NCBI RefSeq assembly: GCF_009931615.1
Contig: NZ_CP046620.1
Span: forward strand, 2,495,501 to 2,559,500
Length of the DNA: 64,000 nt
DNA from: Algicella marina
GTDB taxonomy: Bacteria > Pseudomonadota > Alphaproteobacteria > Rhodobacterales > Rhodobacteraceae
Direction: 5' to 3'
The notes under the pieces are model-generated. The model was given only the letters and a program-made list of their open reading frames with translations. It had not been told where the DNA came from and did no database searches. The translations under genes were made by a program, and so were the position numbers. Below are positions 60,324-64,000 of this stretch, piece by piece; the stretch's first letter is position 1, and each line of letters begins with the position of its first letter.

Positions 60324-60506
60324 TCAGGGGAAGCCGACACTGGTGCTGACACCGCCACCAGTGGCCCCGGTAGAGGGGTCCACGCCGACGGAGGTGCCGA
60401 CCTGCACATGCGGTCCGATGGAGGTGGCACCGCCGAAACTGAGGTAGCAGCCAGAGAGCATCAGGCACAGCGACGCCGCGGCGATCAGCTTCAAAACCGA
60501 ATTCAT
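60324..60506 (-). CDS. Small lipoprotein of 60 residues
   Basis: Translation begins MNSVLKLIAAASLCLMLSGC, giving the lipobox LSGC with Cys at residue 20. The mature part is a Gly/Ser/Thr-rich tail (SIGPHVQVGTSVGVDPSTG). The start ATG overlaps the upstream ArsR stop (ATGA), so the two are co-translated. Function unknown. Confidence 0.72.
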   Translation of the reverse strand: MNSVLKLIAAASLCLMLSGCYLSFGGATSIGPHVQVGTSVGVDPSTGATGGGVSTSVGFP

Positions 60507-60901
60507 GATGATCTCTCCTGCCACGCCATCGCGGGATCTCCTTCTGCCACCGCCGGTTCTTCGATCTCCGCCAGCAGGCCCATGTCTGCCAGTTGACCCT
60601 CCAGAGCGTCCATGTCCGCGTCGGTAAAACCACCGAACGCAGCCATCCAGACGGAGGCCGGACGCAACGCCTCCTCCATCAGCCGGCACCACTTCACCCT
60701 GCCCTCGCGCCGTTGCTCCACCAGCCCGGCCCTCGACAGCAACGCAATGTGCTTGGAGACGGCAGCCAGTGACATCTCGAACGGCTCCGCCAGATCGGAG
60801 ACGGTACAGTCGCCCTCCAGCAGGCGCGAGACGATGGCGCGGCGCGTCGGGTCCGCCAGCGCGGCGAAGGTCGTGTCGAGTTGGTCGTTCGCGGTCTGCA
60901 T
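60503..60901 (-). CDS. ArsR-family transcriptional regulator
   Basis: 132 residues. Winged helix with FAALADPTRRAIVSRLLEGDCTVSDLAEPF, recognition helix SLAAVSKHIALLSRAGLVEQRREGR. No Cys pair for metal at helix 3, so it is of the non-metal ArsR type often paired with SRPBCC genes; no such gene is next to it. Start at 60901 gives the usual N-terminus. Overlaps the small lipoprotein gene at its end. Confidence 0.87.
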   Translation of the reverse strand: MQTANDQLDTTFAALADPTRRAIVSRLLEGDCTVSDLAEPFEMSLAAVSKHIALLSRAGLVEQRREGRVKWCRLMEEALRPASVWMAAFGGFTDADMDALEGQLADMGLLAEIEEPAVAEGDPAMAWQERSS

Positions 60902-61072
60902 GGCGGTATCTGGCAGCAACAAAGATGAATCGTCAACCAGATGGTTGAATGAAAAGAAACTGTCAACGCAGTGCGGAACCTTATCACCGGCCACATGCGC
61001 CAGCCCGTCGCACTTCCATTTTCCTCTTTTTTTTCAACATATTAAACCGCAAGCATTTCTTTTCACCCCAGC

Positions 61073-61101
61073 TTGACACCCGCCCCTCCCGCTTCTAGTG
61101 T
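61073..61101 (+). promoter_or_regulatory. Sigma-70-type promoter of the atp (F0) operon
   Basis: TTGACA (61073-61078), a 17-base spacer and TAGTGT (61096-61101) lie 63 bases upstream of the atpI start codon. The -35 box is perfect and the spacing ideal; the -10 box is weaker. This is the best housekeeping promoter I can see in the window. Confidence 0.6.
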
Positions 61102-61163
61102 CCGCCCGAATTCTGAGTGTTGAGGGCCGGTGGTCCATCAGCTTTCCCGAGGGGACAAATCCT

Positions 61164-61505
61164 ATGGCCAACCCGCCTGACGACAACAGGCTGGCCGCAC
61201 TGGAAGAGCGGATCAGGGCGGCGCAGAAAGCGCAGGCTCCTGCGCCCCGGGGAAAGAGCAAGTACACGGCCTCAAGCCTCGCTTGGCGCATGGTGCTTGA
61301 ACTGGTGGTCGGCATGGGCCTCGGCGTCGGCATCGGGTACGGGCTGGACAGCCTTTTCGGGACACTCCCGATCTTCCTGATGATCTTCGCCCTGCTCGGG
61401 TTTGCCGCGGGGATTCGCACAATGATGCGGACCGCTGGCGAAGTGAAGAACAAACGGGCCGAGGGTGCACTCCTCGGCGGTGACAACGAGGGCGAGAATG
61501 GCTGA
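61164..61505 (+). CDS. atpI: ATP synthase accessory protein AtpI (AtpI/AtpZ-type)
   Basis: 113 residues with two transmembrane helices ([24 protein letters not shown] and [21 protein letters not shown]). Typical AtpI: helps assemble the c-ring and may bind Mg. GAGGGG precedes the ATG. Its end overlaps atpB by eight bases. First gene of the F0 cluster. Confidence 0.92.
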   Translation: MANPPDDNRLAALEERIRAAQKAQAPAPRGKSKYTASSLAWRMVLELVVGMGLGVGIGYGLDSLFGTLPIFLMIFALLGFAAGIRTMMRTAGEVKNKRAEGALLGGDNEGENG

Positions 61506-62271
61506 TACCGCTGCAGAGACCGGCACTGAACATGCAGAAAGCGGCCTGAACATCCATCCGATGGATCAGTTCGAGGTGCTGCCGCTGTTCGGCGGGACAG
61601 AAGTTCACTGGTACACACCCACCAACGCAATGCTGTGGATGCTCCTGACGCTCGCCGCGATCACCGCGCTGCTCGTCGTCGGTTCCAGCCGGCAGGCGCT
61701 CGTACCCGGCCGCGGCCAGAGCATGGCCGAACTGACCTATGGTTTCGTCCACAAAATGGTGGAGGACGTCGCAGGCAAGGAAGGCCTGAAGTACTTCCCC
61801 TATATCATGACGATCTTCACGTTCATCCTGTTCGCCAACCTGCTGGCGCTGATCCCGATGAGCTTCTCGACCACGTCCCACATCGCCGTCACCGCCGTAC
61901 TGGCGCTGGCCGTGTTCATCTCCGTCACCGTCATCGGGTTCGTCAAGCACGGGCCGAAGTTCCTGGAACTGTTCTGGGTCAAGTCCGCGCCGCTGGCACT
62001 GCGCCCGGTGCTGGCCGTGATCGAGTTGATTTCCTATTTCGTCCGTCCGCTCAGCCACTCCATCCGGCTTGCGGGCAACCTGATGGCCGGCCACGCGGTG
62101 CTGAAAGTGTTCGCGGGCTTCGCCGGCGTGCTGGGCGCAGGCGCGGTACTGCCGATCGTGGCCATCGCGGCGATCTACGGGCTGGAACTGCTCGTGGCCG
62201 TGATCCAGGCTTATGTCTTCGCAATTCTGACGTGCGTCTACCTCAACGACGCGCTTCACCCGTCTCACTAA
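61498..62271 (+). CDS. atpB: ATP synthase F0 subunit a
   Basis: 257 residues, proton half-channel next to the c-ring. The essential Arg lies in [21 protein letters not shown] near residue 190. [12 protein letters not shown] is the usual N-terminal segment. Five or six membrane helices are visible. Start at 61498, inside the end of atpI, because the ATG there gives the expected N-terminus. Confidence 0.96.
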   Translation: MADTAAETGTEHAESGLNIHPMDQFEVLPLFGGTEVHWYTPTNAMLWMLLTLAAITALLVVGSSRQALVPGRGQSMAELTYGFVHKMVEDVAGKEGLKYFPYIMTIFTFILFANLLALIPMSFSTTSHIAVTAVLALAVFISVTVIGFVKHGPKFLELFWVKSAPLALRPVLAVIELISYFVRPLSHSIRLAGNLMAGHAVLKVFAGFAGVLGAGAVLPIVAIAAIYGLELLVAVIQAYVFAILTCVYLNDALHPSH

Positions 62272-62305
62272 GAACAACCGAACTTTCCATCAAAGGAGTA
62301 TCATC

Positions 62306-62542
62306 ATGGAAGGCGATATCGCACAAATGGGCGCATTCATCGGCGCAGGGCTCGCATCCATCGGCATGGGCGGCGCTGGCATCGGTGTGGGCCACGTGGC
62401 CGGCAACTTCCTCGCAGGCGCCCTGCGCAACCCGGCAGCCGCCGGCGAGCAGACCGCAACGCTCTTCATCGGCATCGCGTTTGCCGAAGCGCTCGGCATC
62501 TTCTCGTTCCTCGTTGCCCTGCTTCTGATGTTCGCCGTCTGA
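62306..62542 (+). CDS. atpE: ATP synthase F0 subunit c
   Basis: 78 residues, two helices joined by the polar loop [11 protein letters not shown]. The ion-binding Glu is in [17 protein letters not shown] near residue 60. The glycine-rich first helix ([17 protein letters not shown]) is typical of c-subunits that carry H+. AAAGGAG ribosome site. Confidence 0.97.
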   Translation: MEGDIAQMGAFIGAGLASIGMGGAGIGVGHVAGNFLAGALRNPAAAGEQTATLFIGIAFAEALGIFSFLVALLLMFAV

Positions 62543-62613
62543 TACCGGGCACTGCCCATCAGACATGACCGGCGCAGCCAAACCGGGCTGCGCCCGAACA
62601 TCGGAGAGAGCCA

Positions 62614-63150
62614 ATGGCCGAACCTACAGCAGGTGCAGAAAACGCCGCCGCAGCCGGTCCCGGCATGCCGCAGCTGGATTTCTCCACCTATACCAACCAG
62701 ATCTTCTGGCTAGTCGTCACGCTGGTGGCGATCTACTTCGTGCTGACGAAGGTTGCCCTGCCACGCATCGGCGGAGCACTGGAGGATCGGCACGAGGCCA
62801 TTGCCGACGATCTCGAACAGGCCGCGGAACTCAAGCGCCGCGCCGAGCAGGCCGAGGAGGCGTATAACGTCGCGCTCGCCACTGCCCGCGCCGATGCCCA
62901 GAAGATCGCTGCCGACACCAAGGCCGAGATTCAGACGGAACTCGACGCCGCGACCGCCAAGGCGGATGCGGAAATCGCTGCGAAGGCCGCCGAGAGCGAC
63001 GCCCATATCGCCGAAATCCGCGCAAGCGCGATGGAAAGCGTGGAAGAAGTTGCCAATGATACGGCCATTGCCGTCGTCGAAGCGCTGCTTCCGGGTGCCG
63101 CAGACAAGGCCGCCGTCAAATCCGCAGTCGCGGACACGTTGAAAGGATAA
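62614..63150 (+). CDS. atpF2: ATP synthase F0 subunit b'
   Basis: 178 residues. One membrane helix ([21 protein letters not shown]) near residue 30, then a long Ala/Glu-rich stator helix. The F0 stalk in phototrophs and many alphaproteobacteria is b'b, and this first copy next to atpE is the b' type ([15 protein letters not shown]). Coupled to atpF by four bases. Confidence 0.93.
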   Translation: MAEPTAGAENAAAAGPGMPQLDFSTYTNQIFWLVVTLVAIYFVLTKVALPRIGGALEDRHEAIADDLEQAAELKRRAEQAEEAYNVALATARADAQKIAADTKAEIQTELDAATAKADAEIAAKAAESDAHIAEIRASAMESVEEVANDTAIAVVEALLPGAADKAAVKSAVADTLKG

Positions 63151-63154
63151 CGAC

Positions 63155-63676
63155 ATGAGCACGATTATCCTCGCAACCGGCCCGTTCTTCAGCCTCAACA
63201 ACACCAACTTCGTGGTGCTGCTGGGCTTCCTCGTCTTCATCGGTATCCTGCTTTACGCGGGTGTTCCGGCGAAGATCACCTCCATGCTGGATGCACGTGC
63301 GGCCAAGATCCGTGCCGATCTCGATGAGGCGAAGACGCTGCGCGAAGAAGCCCAGACGCTGCTTGCTTCTTACGAGCGCAAGCAGAAGGAGGTCACCGAT
63401 CAGGCCGCCTCCATCGTTGCTGCCGCCAAGGCGGATGCACAGGCTGCCGCTGCACAGGCAAAGGAAGATCTGCAAGACACCATCGCGCGCCGCCTGAAGG
63501 CCGCGACGGACCAGATCGCATCTGCCGAGCAGCACGCGGTGAAGGAAGTGAAGGACAAGGCGGCCACTGTCGCTATCGCTGCCGCTACAAAAGTCATTGC
63601 GGAGAAACTCGGCCCTGCCGAGAGCGATGCGATGATCGACGCGGCAATCAAGGACGTCTCTGCCAAGCTTCACTGA
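63155..63676 (+). CDS. atpF: ATP synthase F0 subunit b
   Basis: 173 residues. N-terminal membrane helix (FVVLLGFLVFIGILLYAGVP) and a long stator helix (MLDARAAKIRADLDEAKTLREEAQTLL). Last gene of the F0 cluster, followed by a terminator. The F1 genes (atpHAGDC) are not in the window, as is usual for Rhodobacterales, where F0 and F1 lie apart. Confidence 0.96.
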   Translation: MSTIILATGPFFSLNNTNFVVLLGFLVFIGILLYAGVPAKITSMLDARAAKIRADLDEAKTLREEAQTLLASYERKQKEVTDQAASIVAAAKADAQAAAAQAKEDLQDTIARRLKAATDQIASAEQHAVKEVKDKAATVAIAAATKVIAEKLGPAESDAMIDAAIKDVSAKLH

Positions 63677-63701
63677 GCCGGGACAGATTGCAGAACATCA
63701 G

Positions 63702-63730
63702 GGGTGTGCCGTCGCGGCGCACCCTTTTTT
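63702..63730 (+). terminator. Rho-independent terminator of the atp (F0) operon
   Basis: GGGTGTGCCG (63702-63711) pairs with CGGCGCACCC (63715-63724), ten pairs with one T-G wobble, loop TCG, followed by six T residues. It lies 25 bases after the atpF stop. Confidence 0.9.
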
Positions 63731-63806
63731 GTTGCTTTCGGCGTGGGCACCTTGACCCCAGGGGAGGCGGGGCCATCCTTTGGCCGGGGCCATTGGAGGG
63801 AGCGCG

Positions 63807-64000
63807 ATGACCGTCATACGAGAGGCGCGGAGTGATGATCTGCCGGCGATGGCCGCGTTGTTGCTGGCTCAGGCCGACATGCGCCACGCGCGGGATCCGG
63901 TTTTCTGGCCTATTGCCGCGAATGCGCAGGCAACGGTCACGCTTGCGCTGGAAAAATCTCTGGAAGGTGGCGAGCAGCCGATCTGGCAGCGATGGCTTGT
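63807..64000 (+). CDS. Probable GNAT-type N-acetyltransferase (3' end outside window)
   Basis: 64 codons visible, frame open at the right edge. MTVIREARSDDLPAMAALLLAQ is the usual first strand and helix of GNAT acetyltransferases, followed by ADMRHARDPVFWP. GGAGGG lies five bases before the ATG. The acetyl-CoA motif would be further downstream, so this is a tentative call. Confidence 0.6.
   Translation, partial: MTVIREARSDDLPAMAALLLAQADMRHARDPVFWPIAANAQATVTLALEKSLEGGEQPIWQRWL

Noticed and set aside
1-64000. CRISPR arrays, tRNA/rRNA genes, insertion sequences, prophage or integrase genes
   Set aside because: None seen: no spaced identical repeats, no cloverleaf sequence, no transposase or recombinase motif.

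Overview
The window comes from the chromosome of a GC-rich alphaproteobacterium, most likely Rhodobacteraceae (Rhodobacterales). The clues are an RpoHII-type sigma-32, split ATP synthase clusters with separate b and b' subunits, Rhodobacteraceae-type DUF proteins (DUF3035, DUF3422, DUF1674), a CtrA-like TTAA-N7-TTAACC motif in front of selected genes, and the gene neighbourhoods rpoH-chaN-coaBC and uvrC-pgsA-moaD-moaE. Almost all of it is housekeeping sequence. I saw no tRNA, rRNA, CRISPR array, insertion sequence, integrase or phage gene.

Layout. 1-12 kb: coenzyme A synthesis (coaBC, running off the left edge), a ChaN-like protein, rpoHII, a glutathione transferase with a YHS-like tail, a sodium:amino-acid symporter, a DUF481 outer-membrane protein, comM, then gshB with an alpha/beta hydrolase, and rsmI-yraN. 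12-18 kb: an LpoA-like lipoprotein, glnD and murJ in one overlapping run. 18-24 kb: a haloacid dehalogenase, aroC, and pheT and pheS separated by an oppositely oriented Flp-like pilin gene. 24-33 kb: a degenerate RTX-like protein, rsmE/ubiA back to back, an OmpA protein with a small coiled-coil partner, and uvrC-pgsA-moaD-moaE. 33-40 kb: sppA - zinc ribbon - Ca/Na antiporter - SDR, a PAS histidine kinase, a CoA transferase and a pirin. 40-50 kb: a glycosyltransferase, DUF3422, mutL-rmuC, a VOC/HxlR divergent pair, and paired M16 peptidases with DUF3035. 50-59 kb: lspA, purH, broken TetR and MAPEG genes, rsgA, heparinase, rsmB, htpX. 59-64 kb: DUF1674, a small lipoprotein and TetR pair sharing three operators, a PAS protein, an ArsR gene, the F0 half of ATP synthase (atpI-B-E-F'-F), and the start of a probable acetyltransferase.

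Most interesting signals. (1) Three exact TTAA-N7-TTAACC boxes lie 38-60 nt before comM, the RTX-like gene and the histidine kinase, suggesting a local CtrA regulon that includes a competence gene. (2) A two-part intergenic element occurs twice, 31 kb apart: tandem 11-bp ATATGG/GTATGG units, a gap of 53-55 nt, then 19-bp GGTAA-N9-TTACC palindromes. In both copies it starts just behind a gene's stop codon. (3) The C-terminal halves of a TetR regulator and a MAPEG protein point away from a common junction, as if one deletion removed both 5' ends and their shared promoter. (4) Three 15-bp operators sit between a TetR gene and a 54-codon lipoprotein gene. (5) The Flp-like pilin has Asp-Trp where Flp pilins normally have Glu-Tyr.

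Limits: all product names come from reading the sequence and from memory of the families. No database search was run, and regulatory calls rest on motif matches only.
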